Source: Exiguobacterium sp. TNDT2
GTDB lineage: Bacteria > Bacillota > Bacilli > Exiguobacteriales > Exiguobacteriaceae
DNA length: 64,000 nucleotides
Reading direction: 5' to 3'
NCBI RefSeq assembly: GCF_003331145.1
Contig: NZ_QLVE01000004.1
Location: 1-64,000 of the forward strand
The notes beneath the pieces are model-generated. The model was not told the origin of the DNA. It saw only the letters and a list, made by a program, of their open reading frames with translations, and searched no databases. The position numbers and the translations under genes were made by a program. Each line of letters opens with the position of its first letter. Positions within the stretch are counted from its first letter, which is position 1. Shown piece by piece: positions 10,437 through 18,982 of the stretch.

Positions 10437-10567
10437 CTACGCTCTCCTCCTTGGTGAATTCAAAGGTTATTTCTATTAACTATACGGGAATTGAATAAGA
10501 AAATCAAATTTGGAACGTGTGAAATGATGAAAAACGTTGATATTGTTCAACTATTTTCATAAGAATG

Positions 10568-10576
10568 TGCTATAAT
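10568..10576 (+). promoter_or_regulatory. extended -10 promoter of small gene
   Basis: TGCTATAAT (10568-10576) is an extended -10 element; no good -35 is present 17 bases upstream. It predicts a leader of about 70 bases before the ATG at 10655. Confidence 0.6.
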
Positions 10577-10654
10577 TTAAGTGTAGATTAGTGCAAGTTC
10601 AAGATTTTCAGATTCAGTAACGGTCGGTCCTTTTAGTGCTGGGGGTGAGAGACC

Positions 10655-10792
10655 ATGAAAGAACGTGACAAGGTACTACAACAGAAAAAGAAACTTTTGA
10701 AGGAAGTCCTCAAGAAGAAATTGAAAGACTTGCAAGTGAAGCCTGGCAAAGAGACGGTGTCACAACCGGTTTCTCGGGTGCCGGCGTCCTAG
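10655..10792 (+). CDS. small lysine-rich protein, 45 aa
   Basis: ATG 10655 opens a 45-codon frame ending at TAG 10790-10792. GGGGGTGAGA lies directly upstream, a strong ribosome binding site. The product begins MKERDKVLQQKKKLL and its first 30 residues are an amphipathic, very basic helix with about 12 Lys/Arg; the tail is Ser/Pro/Val-rich. It has its own extended -10 promoter and a terminator, so it is an independent transcription unit between opp and spx. I recognise no family. It could be a small regulatory or ribosome/RNA-binding peptide, but that is only a guess from its charge. Confidence 0.65.
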   Translation: MKERDKVLQQKKKLLKEVLKKKLKDLQVKPGKETVSQPVSRVPAS

Positions 10793-10802
10793 AACGGTCG
10801 AT

Positions 10803-10838
10803 CAAGGGTCGCATTCTTCTGAATGCGTCCTCTTTTCT
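10803..10838 (+). terminator. terminator of small lysine-rich gene
   Basis: GCATTC TTCT GAATGC core extended by AGGGTC/GTCCT pairing, then CTTTTCTT. Confidence 0.7.
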
Positions 10839-10861
10839 TCCCTCAGTGAGAAAGAATATCA

Positions 10862-10890
10862 TTGTAGTTTCAATAATTAAGAATTATTAT
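10862..10890 (+). promoter_or_regulatory. candidate spx promoter
   Basis: TTGTAG, 17-base spacer, TATTAT; overlapping TATAAT three bases further. Predicted leader about 75 bases to the spx start. Confidence 0.5.
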
Positions 10891-10971
10891 AATTAAGTGA
10901 ACGATATTTTGGGTATACAAATAGAGTCGCTTGTAAAAGATGAACGAACACTTGATCAGGGAGGAACGATA

Positions 10972-11370
10972 ATGGTCACACTGTACACATCTCCGAGTTG
11001 CACATCGTGCCGAAAAGCACGCGCCTGGCTCGAGGAGCATGATATCCCATTTACGGAACGAAACATATTTTCAGAACCACTCTCACTTAATGAGATTAAA
11101 CAAATTTTACGTATGACAGAAGATGGGACAGATGAAATCATCTCGACCCGCTCTAAAGTTTTCTCGAAAATCGATGTATCGGTTGATGCGCTCTCGCTCC
11201 AGCAATTGTACGACTTGATTCAAGAATATCCGGGACTGCTTCGTCGTCCAATTTTGATTGATGAAAAACGTCTTCAAGTCGGGTACAACGAAGATGAGAT
11301 TCGCCGATTCTTGCCGCGCAAGGTCCGGACGTTCCAACTTCAAGAGGCGCAACGACTTGTCAACGAATGA
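10972..11370 (+). CDS. spx: transcriptional regulator Spx (ArsC/Spx family)
   Basis: A 132-residue redox-sensing regulator that binds the RNA polymerase alpha C-terminal domain and activates the thiol/oxidative stress regulon. The redox switch CTSC is at residues 10-13. The thioredoxin-like core and the highly conserved [13 protein letters not shown] and [10 protein letters not shown] segments are intact. GGGAGGA sits directly before ATG 10972, so longer in-frame starts were rejected. The C-terminus ends LVNE; B. subtilis Spx ends LAN and is degraded by ClpXP with the adaptor SpxH, whose homologue is at 18981. MecA is encoded next. Confidence 0.98.
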   Translation: MVTLYTSPSCTSCRKARAWLEEHDIPFTERNIFSEPLSLNEIKQILRMTEDGTDEIISTRSKVFSKIDVSVDALSLQQLYDLIQEYPGLLRRPILIDEKRLQVGYNEDEIRRFLPRKVRTFQLQEAQRLVNE

Positions 11371-11372
11371 GG

Positions 11373-11403
11373 AAGCATACTGTCTAAGCAGTGTGCTTTT
11401 TAT
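11373..11403 (+). terminator. terminator of spx
   Basis: AAGCATACTG / CAGTGTGCTT stem with one G-T pair, followed by TTTTTATTATT. Confidence 0.8.
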
Positions 11404-11550
11404 TATTCCGTTTTTCCGATAAAATAATAGAAACAACCCCATCATCAATAGATTGACACGTATAAAAAAGGGTACTATGATAACAAGACAATTTCCCCTC
11501 TCCTCCTTAATTATTGAAGTAGGAGTGAGGTGAGAAGGGAGTGGACAATC

Positions 11551-12207
11551 GTGAAAATTGAGCGCATCAACGATAACACCGTCAAATTTTTCATTACGTA
11601 TGTTGATATCGAGAAACGCGGTTTCGCTCGTGATGAAATCTGGTATAACCGGGAACGTGGTGAGCAACTGTTTTGGCAGATGATGGACGAAGCGCACGAA
11701 CGAGAAGATATCTCGTTCGATGGTCCACTATGGATACAAGTACAAGCGTTTGAAAAGGGACTCGAAGTGACCGTGACAATCGCGAAAAATATGATTGATG
11801 CTGAAGACGATTCTGAGCTTGGATCACTCCTACGCTCGGCAATCGATGAGGCGCGCGATCAGCAATCGGTGCTTGATCAATTGAGTGAACTTGATGAAAT
11901 CGAAGCTGAGCCGGAGGCGTGGGCTCCGCTCGCCATGGAAACGGATGACTTTGAGGCGATCATCTCGCTCAGTAAACGAGCAGGAGAGGCGTTGAACAAC
12001 GTCAACCTTAAGTTATTCCATTACGACAATCGGTATTACTTGTGGATTGACTTCCCAGACGAGATGGAACCGGAAGAAGAAGAGAACGTATTAAGTCTCT
12101 TATCCGAGTATTTGACGTTCAGCACGCAGACGTTAGCGATGCTTGAAGAATACGGCAAGCTCATTCTCGACGGGGATGTCTTCTCAAAAGTTCGTCACTA
12201 TTTCTAA
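11551..12207 (+). CDS. mecA: adaptor protein MecA
   Basis: A 218-residue adaptor that targets ComK, ComS and other substrates to ClpCP. The N-terminal substrate-binding domain begins MKIERINDNTVKFF, exactly as in characterised MecA proteins, and includes EIWYNRERGEQLFW. An acidic linker (about 88-115) leads to the C-terminal ClpC-binding domain. I prefer GTG 11551 because it starts the family-conserved sequence and has AAGGGAG upstream; GTG 11530 in the same frame would add seven residues. It is followed by a terminator. The neighbouring coiA suggests a competence-related context. Confidence 0.95.
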   Translation: MKIERINDNTVKFFITYVDIEKRGFARDEIWYNRERGEQLFWQMMDEAHEREDISFDGPLWIQVQAFEKGLEVTVTIAKNMIDAEDDSELGSLLRSAIDEARDQQSVLDQLSELDEIEAEPEAWAPLAMETDDFEAIISLSKRAGEALNNVNLKLFHYDNRYYLWIDFPDEMEPEEEENVLSLLSEYLTFSTQTLAMLEEYGKLILDGDVFSKVRHYF

Positions 12208-12212
12208 AGCCT

Positions 12213-12245
12213 AATCGCCTGTTCATGTGGACAGGCGATTTTTTT
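12213..12245 (+). terminator. terminator of mecA
   Basis: AATCGCCTGT / ACAGGCGATT perfect stem followed by seven T. Confidence 0.9.
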
Positions 12246-12275
12246 ACCAATTTATACATATGAAGAGGTGTCGTG

Positions 12276-13508
12276 ATGCTCAAGCGGATTCAATTAAAGT
12301 TGGAAGATAGCACCTGGTTCGTCCCGTTTTTATACGGAGTGGGAGGGATCGCATTAACGTTCCTGACTCAATATTTTGGAAGCTTCTTTCGCGAGCTGTT
12401 ACCGGAAATCATTTATTTAGACAAGGATTCAGCAGCTTCTGTCCTGTCTTCGTCGTTCACGAGCCTCATGACGATGATGACGTTCAGCTTTTCGACGATC
12501 CTCGTCGTTTTGACGACGTATTCGTCGCAGTTCTCGCCTCGGACGATCAATAACTTTTTGACGAACTCGGCGTCGAAGCATACACTCGGCCTGTTCATCA
12601 TGACGACGGTGTACGGCATTACGAACTTGTTCCTTATCCGGACATCGGATGAAGACGTCGTACTCGCTTCAGGCATCAGTGTCCTGCTCGTCGTCAGCTC
12701 GATTTGGGCGTTCGTTAAATTCATTCAAACGATCAGCGTCTCGATTCAAGCGGAGCGCCTCTTATCGGCATTGCACCGCGAAGCGCTATCCGTCATTGAA
12801 AACCAGAGACGGGCGGTCGAAGAGGAAGACATGTATATCGTCCCGAAACGAACGGTTCACACGTTCGAAGGACAGGCGGTCTATGCCTCTCGAACGGGCT
12901 ACGTCCAACTGTTCTCGAGCGGGAAGCAGGAGAGCCGTGACGTCGACTTCGAATCGGTCGTGGCCGTCGGGGACTTTGTAGCGGAAGGAGATATTCTCGG
13001 CTATTGGCTCGCAGAAGAAGCGCCCGATATCGACGTGTTCCAAATCGGTGAAATCCGTTCATCGATTCAAGACCCGGCGTTCGTCATCGAGAAGTTGAGT
13101 GAGATTGCTCTGAAAGGCGTCTCACCGGGCATCAATGATCCGAATACGGCGATTCACGCGATTCACTACATCGGCGATATTTTACGCGAACTGAGCCGAT
13201 TGCCGGCAGGCGACTTTTTATTCTCAAACAACACGAGCAATTGGCATGTTAAACGAAAAACGATGGGAACGACGCTTTTTGAGGCATTCGCTCCTGTGAA
13301 GACGTATGCGAGCCATGATATTTTCGTGATGGCGTCCGTCTTCGAGGCGATTCGAATCGCCCGGATTCAGGCACACCCGTCGCACGATGAAACGTTCGAG
13401 GAATTCATCGATTACTTGGAAGAAACGCTCGATTTAGAGGAGTTGCATCCGCGAGAGAAAGCGTTCTTGACGAATCAGATGACGAAAGCACGGAAAATAC
13501 GTGATTAA
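12276..13508 (+). CDS. DUF2254 family membrane protein
   Basis: A 410-residue predicted membrane protein of the uncharacterised DUF2254 family. Membrane segments are visible at about residues 17-34, 58-80 (the Ser/Thr/Met-rich SSSFTSLMTMMTFSFSTILV), 100-117 and 127-148. A large soluble C-terminal half follows, containing the family-typical GISPGINDPNTA-like motif (here KGVSPGINDPNTAIHA). GTG 12273 and ATG 12276 are adjacent; ATG is better spaced from AGAGGTG. The molecular function is not established for the family. Confidence 0.85.
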   Translation: MLKRIQLKLEDSTWFVPFLYGVGGIALTFLTQYFGSFFRELLPEIIYLDKDSAASVLSSSFTSLMTMMTFSFSTILVVLTTYSSQFSPRTINNFLTNSASKHTLGLFIMTTVYGITNLFLIRTSDEDVVLASGISVLLVVSSIWAFVKFIQTISVSIQAERLLSALHREALSVIENQRRAVEEEDMYIVPKRTVHTFEGQAVYASRTGYVQLFSSGKQESRDVDFESVVAVGDFVAEGDILGYWLAEEAPDIDVFQIGEIRSSIQDPAFVIEKLSEIALKGVSPGINDPNTAIHAIHYIGDILRELSRLPAGDFLFSNNTSNWHVKRKTMGTTLFEAFAPVKTYASHDIFVMASVFEAIRIARIQAHPSHDETFEEFIDYLEETLDLEELHPREKAFLTNQMTKARKIRD

Positions 13509-13510
13509 CG

Positions 13511-13547
13511 AGAAAGGAAGGGGTCCGAGAAGACCCCTTCCTTTCTG
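13511..13547. terminator. bidirectional terminator between DUF2254 gene and SDR gene
   Basis: A 15-base perfect stem AGAAAGGAAGGGGTC / GACCCCTTCCTTTCT separates two convergent genes. Confidence 0.85.
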
Positions 13548-13551
13548 TGCA

Positions 13552-14274
13552 TCATGAGAGGGTATAGCCCCCATCGACCGTAATGGCTTGGCCGTTGATA
13601 TAGCTCGACGCCTCACTCAACAAGAAGGTCACGACCGGCGCCACTTCATCCGGTTTGGCGGCATATCCTCGGAAATGATGCGTCATCGCCTCGTGGAACT
13701 TGGCTTCTCCGCCGTATAACTTGTGACTGAGCGGCGTGTCGACCGGACCGAAACAGACCGCATTGAAACGGACTTTACCTTTCATCCGGTGGGCGAACGT
13801 CTTCGTCAAAGCAATGACAGCCGCTTTGGAGGCGGCGTATGGACCGAGCATCGGTGGGAATTTGACGTGCCCGACGATGGCGGCGTTGTTGACGACGCTT
13901 GCTCCATCGGCCAAGAGTGGGAGGGCGCGTTGGATGAGCCGATTCACAGCGCGCACGTTCAGTTCGAAGACATCATCGAACGTGGACGCCGGCAAGCGTT
14001 CGGGCGTCCCGGGGCGCCCGAACGTCGCAGCGTTATTGAATAGTCCGTCTAACGTGATGACCCGGTCTTTGAGCTCGTCCATCATCGCCTCGATGTCGTC
14101 AGGCCGAGACAAATCGCAGGCCATAAACGTGATGCGAGCAGAGACTGCCTCGATTTCCTCGCCTCGTGCCTCGTCCCGGCCGACGCCGATGACGTCATGC
14201 CCTTCCTCCGCTAATCGGAGGGCGACGGCCCGTCCGATTCCGCTCGTTGCTCCCGTAATTAAAAATGTGCCCAT
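13552..14274 (-). CDS. short-chain dehydrogenase/reductase family protein
   Basis: A 240-residue Rossmann-fold protein. The cofactor motif GATSGIG is at residues 8-14, NNAA (for NNAG) at 80-83 and the catalytic pair YAASK at 146-150. The C-terminal ITVDGGYTLS is typical of classical SDRs. The residue where the catalytic Ser is expected (13 before Tyr146) is Ile133 within NNAAIVGHV, with no Ser close by, so the usual Ser-Tyr-Lys triad looks incomplete. The start is ATG 14274. Substrate unknown; the protein may be a weak or altered enzyme. It is monocistronic and divergent from cls. Confidence 0.87.
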   Translation of the reverse strand: MGTFLITGATSGIGRAVALRLAEEGHDVIGVGRDEARGEEIEAVSARITFMACDLSRPDDIEAMMDELKDRVITLDGLFNNAATFGRPGTPERLPASTFDDVFELNVRAVNRLIQRALPLLADGASVVNNAAIVGHVKFPPMLGPYAASKAAVIALTKTFAHRMKGKVRFNAVCFGPVDTPLSHKLYGGEAKFHEAMTHHFRGYAAKPDEVAPVVTFLLSEASSYINGQAITVDGGYTLS

Positions 14275-14355
14275 ATCTTATTCGCTCCCCTCAAAAGATG
14301 GCGTTAAGTTGTATAATTATGATAATACAAGATAGAAACGGGGTCAGTTTATAAT

Positions 14356-15867
14356 ATGTTGCGACGCATACAAGTCCTTTTATCCCTGATTTTGCTCGCA
14401 GGTCTCATTGCCGTATTATCATATTACTGGAGCTCCCAAGTGATCGGCTTGTTCTCAGTGCTCGTCTTTTTGACGACGTTGAGCATTTTGCTCGTCATCT
14501 TGCTCGAGAACCGTAATCCGCAACGCACGCTCATTTGGGCGATCGTCATGCTTGGCTTCCCGGTCGTCGGGCTGTTCGCCTATTTCGTATTCGGCCAAAA
14601 CTATCGCCGGAAGCGGATGTTCAAAGAGAAAGCGATGCTCGATGAAGAGACGTACCTCGCCTATCGGCAGAAAGCGATGACGTTGTCGCCGTCCCTCATG
14701 TTCTCCCATGACGATTATGAGAAGCTGCTCCATCTGACGTCGTCACTCAATCAATTACCGGTCTCATCGAACACGTATACGCAAGTGCTGACGAACGGGC
14801 AACAAAAGTTTTCAAAACTGTTGCCAGCTTTGAAAGGGGCGACGCGTCACATCCATCTCGAATATTATATTTTCCGGGAAGATCGTATTTCTCGGGAAAT
14901 TCAACGCATTTTGATTGCCAAGGCGAAGGAAGGGGTCGAGGTGCGCTTTCTATATGACGCGGTCGGCTCGATTCATACGAGCGGGACATTTTTCGACGAG
15001 ATGCGCCAAGCGGGCGTCCACGTTAAAGCTTTCTTTCCGGTCGTATTGCCGCTCGTTTCGAGTAGGACGAACTACCGGAACCATCGAAAAATCGTCGTCA
15101 TCGACGGGACGGAGGCATTCACGGGCGGATTGAACGTCGGCGACGAATATTTGGGTGAGCATTCGAAGTTCGGATTTTGGCGTGATACGCATCTATACGT
15201 CAGAGGGGAAGGTGTGTCCGAACTTCAACTGATCTTTTTGCAGGACTGGTACTATATGACGGGGGAGCGCCTATTCACCCCGTTCTATCTCGAACCGCTC
15301 GAGACGGTACGGAGTGCGAGCGGAGGCGTGCAAATTGTAGCGAGTGGTCCGGATGAACCGTATGAGACGATGAAGTCAATCTATTTCGCGCTCATCAACG
15401 CTGCAAAAAAATCGGTGTATATCTCGTCACCGTACTTGATACCAGACGAGGATATCATGAGCGCGCTCAAAACGGCTTCGCTGTCCGGAATCGATGTCCG
15501 AATCGTGCTCCCGAGCTATCCGGATCATAAAATCGTGTTTTATGCGAGTCGGTCGTACTTTGAGGAGCTGCTCAGCGCCGGGGTCAAAATTTATTTGTAT
15601 GAGGAAGGGTTCATGCATTCGAAAGTCATCGTTGTCGACGACGGGTTGGCGACGATTGGGACGGCGAATATGGACTTCAGGAGCTTCCATCTCAATTTCG
15701 AGGTGAACGCGCTTCTGTATAATACGAACTCTGTCCATCAACTCAAACAAGATCTCTATAAAGACTTTGAAGGGTCCCATGAGTTAGAGTTACAGGAGTT
15801 TTCAGAACGGTCCTATTTAATCAAACTCGTCGAGTCATTGGCCCGAATGTTTTCACCACTACTATAA
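14356..15867 (+). CDS. cls: cardiolipin synthase
   Basis: A 503-residue membrane enzyme that condenses two phosphatidylglycerols into cardiolipin and glycerol. Two N-terminal membrane segments (about 5-25 and 30-58) precede two phospholipase D domains. The first HKD motif is NHRKIVVIDG (about residue 238), the second MHSKVIVVDDG (about 418), each followed by the G-x-x-N element (TGGLNVGDEY and IGTANMDFRS). The length is usual for Bacillales Cls. GGGG about 10 bases before the ATG is the binding site. It is probably cotranscribed with coiA, 12 bases downstream. Confidence 0.95.
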   Translation: MLRRIQVLLSLILLAGLIAVLSYYWSSQVIGLFSVLVFLTTLSILLVILLENRNPQRTLIWAIVMLGFPVVGLFAYFVFGQNYRRKRMFKEKAMLDEETYLAYRQKAMTLSPSLMFSHDDYEKLLHLTSSLNQLPVSSNTYTQVLTNGQQKFSKLLPALKGATRHIHLEYYIFREDRISREIQRILIAKAKEGVEVRFLYDAVGSIHTSGTFFDEMRQAGVHVKAFFPVVLPLVSSRTNYRNHRKIVVIDGTEAFTGGLNVGDEYLGEHSKFGFWRDTHLYVRGEGVSELQLIFLQDWYYMTGERLFTPFYLEPLETVRSASGGVQIVASGPDEPYETMKSIYFALINAAKKSVYISSPYLIPDEDIMSALKTASLSGIDVRIVLPSYPDHKIVFYASRSYFEELLSAGVKIYLYEEGFMHSKVIVVDDGLATIGTANMDFRSFHLNFEVNALLYNTNSVHQLKQDLYKDFEGSHELELQEFSERSYLIKLVESLARMFSPLL

Positions 15868-15879
15868 GGGGGAAGCGGG

Positions 15880-16941
15880 ATGCGGTTTGCCATCGATCAA
15901 ACAGGAGGGTATGTCGATGCCCTTATGCTCAGTCGGGGACGGGTCAAACCGTTTGCCCCTTTTGTCTGCCCGGAATGCGGAGAACGGGTCATCGTTAAAC
16001 AAGGCGCGAGACGACGCCTTCATTTCGCACATGTCCATCCGTGCGGACGAGGTGAGTCGACGGGGCACCACGAAGACAAATGGGGTGTTCGGCAGTGGCT
16101 TCAAACACAAGGTTACACCGTCGAGCAAGAAGTCGTCATCGGCACGCGTCGTGCCGATTTAATCGCGACACGATGTGTTGAGCGAATCGTCGTTGAAATC
16201 CAAGCGTCCTCACTCTCGGTCGAGTCATATGGCGAGCGGACACAGTATTATACGGAACATGGACTCGACGTCCTTTGGTTGGCGAGCGGATTAGAACCTA
16301 GTGCCTGGCCTTCGTTGCAGCCGTGGATGCGTCACGAGCTGTTCAGACGGCATGGTCTCCTTGTCCCTTGGAAGCAAGCACTTTATCGTTTCATCGGGTT
16401 CCCGACATCAGTTCGACGCGGTGTTGGGCATTGGGAACCCGTTTCGTCATTCTCTAGTTCGCCGTTCGAATCCTATTATCGTTTCGACGCCCAGCAATGG
16501 GTTCAACTCGTCCGGCGACGGCGTATGACCCCGCCCTATCCGACGCCACATTACCGCAAACTCGTCTTGAACCGACTGTATCCGCTCGGGATGTTGCCTT
16601 CTTTATTGCCGAGCTACTGTTATTTGCCGTTATCTTCGCTCTGGGGCATCCACGTCCATCCGTTCATGTTCCAGACGGTGCTCTACTTGAATCGACGGGA
16701 TTGCCCTGGAGACTCCGTCAGCTGGAGCATCGAGAAGACGTGCCGTCAGTTCGACGTGACCCCGACAAGCGACTTTCTCCAAGCGTTTGAAGTACAATGG
16801 AGACAACTGTTGAACGTATTCGATGTGACTGAAGCAGTGCGTGATTGGCACGTGCCTAAGACGTTAGACACGGCGTTGCTTCACGATTTTCGATATTTTC
16901 AAGGGTTTCAGCGATTCATGGCGAAATCGTATACAAACTAA
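15880..16941 (+). CDS. coiA: competence protein CoiA family
   Basis: A 353-residue protein of the CoiA family, needed for recombination of incoming DNA in transformable Gram-positives. The N-terminal part has a zinc-finger-like CPECGE element (about 29-34) with downstream His/Cys (HFAHVHPCGRG). A nuclease-like core follows with RRADLI (about 88-93) and VEIQAS (about 102-107), resembling PD-(D/E)XK ligands. GGGGGAAGCGGG precedes the ATG. The gene order coiA-pepF matches B. subtilis yjbF-pepF. Together with mecA it hints at, but does not prove, competence. Confidence 0.9.
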   Translation: MRFAIDQTGGYVDALMLSRGRVKPFAPFVCPECGERVIVKQGARRRLHFAHVHPCGRGESTGHHEDKWGVRQWLQTQGYTVEQEVVIGTRRADLIATRCVERIVVEIQASSLSVESYGERTQYYTEHGLDVLWLASGLEPSAWPSLQPWMRHELFRRHGLLVPWKQALYRFIGFPTSVRRGVGHWEPVSSFSSSPFESYYRFDAQQWVQLVRRRRMTPPYPTPHYRKLVLNRLYPLGMLPSLLPSYCYLPLSSLWGIHVHPFMFQTVLYLNRRDCPGDSVSWSIEKTCRQFDVTPTSDFLQAFEVQWRQLLNVFDVTEAVRDWHVPKTLDTALLHDFRYFQGFQRFMAKSYTN

Positions 16942-16959
16942 GAAAAAGGAAGTGGACAT

Positions 16960-18762
16960 ATGTCAGAAGTACTTACACGACAACAAGTACCCGTCGAGGA
17001 GACGTGGAACCTGGAGACGATTTATGCGGACGATCAAGCGTGGGAACAAGATTTCGAAACGTTGAAGGCGAACGTGCCGGCTTTGGTGGCATATAAAGGA
17101 AAACTCGGAGAGTCAGCATCTTCCTTGTTTGAAGGCTTACAACTTCGCGACGACATCTCGCGTCAGCTGCATAAACTGTATACATACGCCCATATGCGTT
17201 ATGACGAAGATACGTCGAACAGTCATTATCAAGCGTTGAATGACCGGGCGGGCTCGCTTGCCGCTCAAATCTCGGCTCAGCTCGCGTTCATGACGCCGGA
17301 ACTGCTCGCCATCGATGAGAACCAAATCGAGGCGTTCATGAATGAGCACGAATCACTCCACGTCTATCGCCATGCGTTCGACGAGTTGGCGCAAGAGCGT
17401 CCGCACGTGTTGACGGAAGCCGAAGAGGCGATTCTCGCCCAGGCCGGTGACGTGCTCGGCCAGTCGAGCTCGACGTTCGGCATGCTCAACAACGCCGATT
17501 TGAAATTCCCGAAAGTGAAGAACGAGCAAGGCGAAGACGTCGAATTGACGCATGGACGCTACATCACGTTCCTCGAATCAAGTGACCGCAGCGTCCGCGA
17601 AGGCGCATTCAAGGCGATGTATGGCACGTACGAACAATATTTGAATACGTTCGCCTCGACGTTATCGGGCAGCGTGAAAAAAGACAACTTCTATGCGACG
17701 GTCCGCAAGTTCGAGAGCGCCCGCCAAGCGGCGCTCCATCATAACGCCATCCCGGAAACGGTATACGACGGTCTCGTCGAAGCGGTGAACGAACGTCTCG
17801 ACTTGTTGCATCGATACGTCGCGCTCCGGAAGCGGGCACTTGGTGTCGACGAGTTGCATATGTATGATTTGTATATGCCGCTCGTGAAAGATGTGGACAT
17901 GAAAATCCCATACGATGAAGCGAAAGATTTGATGGTCGAGGGGCTAGCACGGCTTGGGGACGAGTATGTCCAAATCGTCAAGGACGGTCTCGATTCACGC
18001 TGGGTCGACGTCCGTGAGACGCGTGGCAAACGAAGTGGCGCTTACTCTTCAGGCGCGTACGATACGCAGCCGTTCATCTTGATGAACTGGCAAGACAACG
18101 TCAACAACTTGTTCACGCTCGCGCACGAGTTCGGTCATTCGGTCCATAGCCATTACACGCGGGCGACGCAACCGTATCCATATGGGGACTACTCGATCTT
18201 CGTGGCCGAAGTGGCATCGACGACGAACGAGGCGCTCTTGAACGACTATTTGTTGAAGACGCGCACGGACCGTCAAGAGCGGCTCTATCTCTTGAACAAT
18301 CAGCTCGAGACGTTCCGCGGGACGTTGTTCCGTCAGACGATGTTCGCCGAGTTCGAACATATGATTCATAAGGCGGCCCAAGACGGTGTCTCGCTCACGC
18401 CTGAGTACTTGAACGAGACGTATCTCGAGCTCAACAAACGTTACTTCGGGGACGAGCTCGTCATCGATGGCGAGATCGCATTTGAGTGGGCACGCATCCC
18501 GCACTTCTACTACAACTACTACGTCTATCAGTATGCGACGGGCATCTCGGCGTCGGCCGCACTGTCGCAACAAATCATGGACGAAGGGGAACCGGCCGTC
18601 CGTCGTTACATCGACAAGTTCTTGAAGGCCGGGTCGAGCGATTATCCGATTGAAGTGTTGAAGGCGGCTGGAGTCGATATGACGACGAAAGCACCGGTGC
18701 TCGCCGCGCTCGATCAGTTCGAGTCCGTGCTCGACGAGATGGAAGCGTTACTGTTTCAATGA
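16960..18762 (+). CDS. pepF: oligoendopeptidase F (M3 family metallopeptidase)
   Basis: A 600-residue cytoplasmic zinc peptidase that cleaves medium-sized peptides, complementing peptide uptake by Opp. The zinc motif HEFGH is at about residues 387-391, with the third ligand Glu in ASTTNEALL about 27 residues later. The substrate-contacting HFYYNYYVYQYATG stretch near residue 510 is typical of PepF. The length matches the family. AAAAGGAAG precedes ATG 16960. It lies 18 bases after coiA and likely shares its transcript. Confidence 0.97.
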   Translation: MSEVLTRQQVPVEETWNLETIYADDQAWEQDFETLKANVPALVAYKGKLGESASSLFEGLQLRDDISRQLHKLYTYAHMRYDEDTSNSHYQALNDRAGSLAAQISAQLAFMTPELLAIDENQIEAFMNEHESLHVYRHAFDELAQERPHVLTEAEEAILAQAGDVLGQSSSTFGMLNNADLKFPKVKNEQGEDVELTHGRYITFLESSDRSVREGAFKAMYGTYEQYLNTFASTLSGSVKKDNFYATVRKFESARQAALHHNAIPETVYDGLVEAVNERLDLLHRYVALRKRALGVDELHMYDLYMPLVKDVDMKIPYDEAKDLMVEGLARLGDEYVQIVKDGLDSRWVDVRETRGKRSGAYSSGAYDTQPFILMNWQDNVNNLFTLAHEFGHSVHSHYTRATQPYPYGDYSIFVAEVASTTNEALLNDYLLKTRTDRQERLYLLNNQLETFRGTLFRQTMFAEFEHMIHKAAQDGVSLTPEYLNETYLELNKRYFGDELVIDGEIAFEWARIPHFYYNYYVYQYATGISASAALSQQIMDEGEPAVRRYIDKFLKAGSSDYPIEVLKAAGVDMTTKAPVLAALDQFESVLDEMEALLFQ

Positions 18763-18806
18763 AAAAAGCGAGGCGTGAACATTATGTGACAATATGAACA
18801 AAGTGC

Positions 18807-18835
18807 TTGTCATGTCGTGCTCGTCTCGGTATATT
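18807..18835 (+). promoter_or_regulatory. promoter of the RoxS-like small RNA
   Basis: TTGTCA (18807-18812), exactly 17 bases, then TATATT (18830-18835). The predicted start is about 18841-18843. No protein-coding frame follows before the terminator. A segment just upstream (about 18791-18803), read on the minus strand as TTTGTTCAT, resembles the ResD box TTTGTGAAT, but weakly. Confidence 0.85.
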
Positions 18836-18841
18836 ATAAGT

Positions 18842-18980
18842 GTGAAATCAATCACAAACCCCTTTATTGACCGTAAACTTTCTCCCAACCTGTGATCTAT
18901 ATAGAGACTCGGGTAACGATGTTTTCTGTCCCCGCGGAAAACATCAAAAGACCCCACGGCTCCCCGGCCGTGGGGTTTTG
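18842..18980 (+). ncRNA. roxS: RoxS/RsaE family regulatory small RNA
   Basis: This is a transcript of about 139 nt from a perfect-spacing sigma-A promoter to a strong terminator, with no open frame. Its 5' end folds as GTGA...TCAC and is followed by ACCCCTTTATTGACCGTAAA and TTTCTCCCAA. That arrangement of C-rich single-stranded seed regions (CCCC and TCTCCC) matches what I recall of RoxS of B. subtilis and RsaE of Staphylococcus. A second hairpin GATGTTTTC / GAAAACATC (18918-18945) and the terminator complete it. It lies beside spxH, where B. subtilis roxS is also located. The family represses central-metabolism mRNAs by pairing to their ribosome binding sites and responds to nitric oxide and redox state. 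Family assignment is from remembered sequence, without a covariance search. Confidence 0.85.
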
Positions 18981-18982
18981 TT
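18951..18982. terminator. terminator of RoxS-like RNA, shared with spxH
   Basis: ACCCCACGGC / GCCGTGGGGT, a perfect 10-base stem, then TTTTG; on the other strand the stem is followed by TCTTTTG, so it may also end spxH transcripts. Confidence 0.9.

Noticed and set aside
13723-14335. Two long plus-strand frames opposite the SDR gene
   Set aside because: They are antisense shadows of a clear SDR; compositions follow the codon positions of the real gene and no ribosome binding site is present.
18837-18945. A short peptide gene in the RoxS-like interval
   Set aside because: No start codon with a ribosome binding site leads to more than a few codons; RNA features explain the conservation better.
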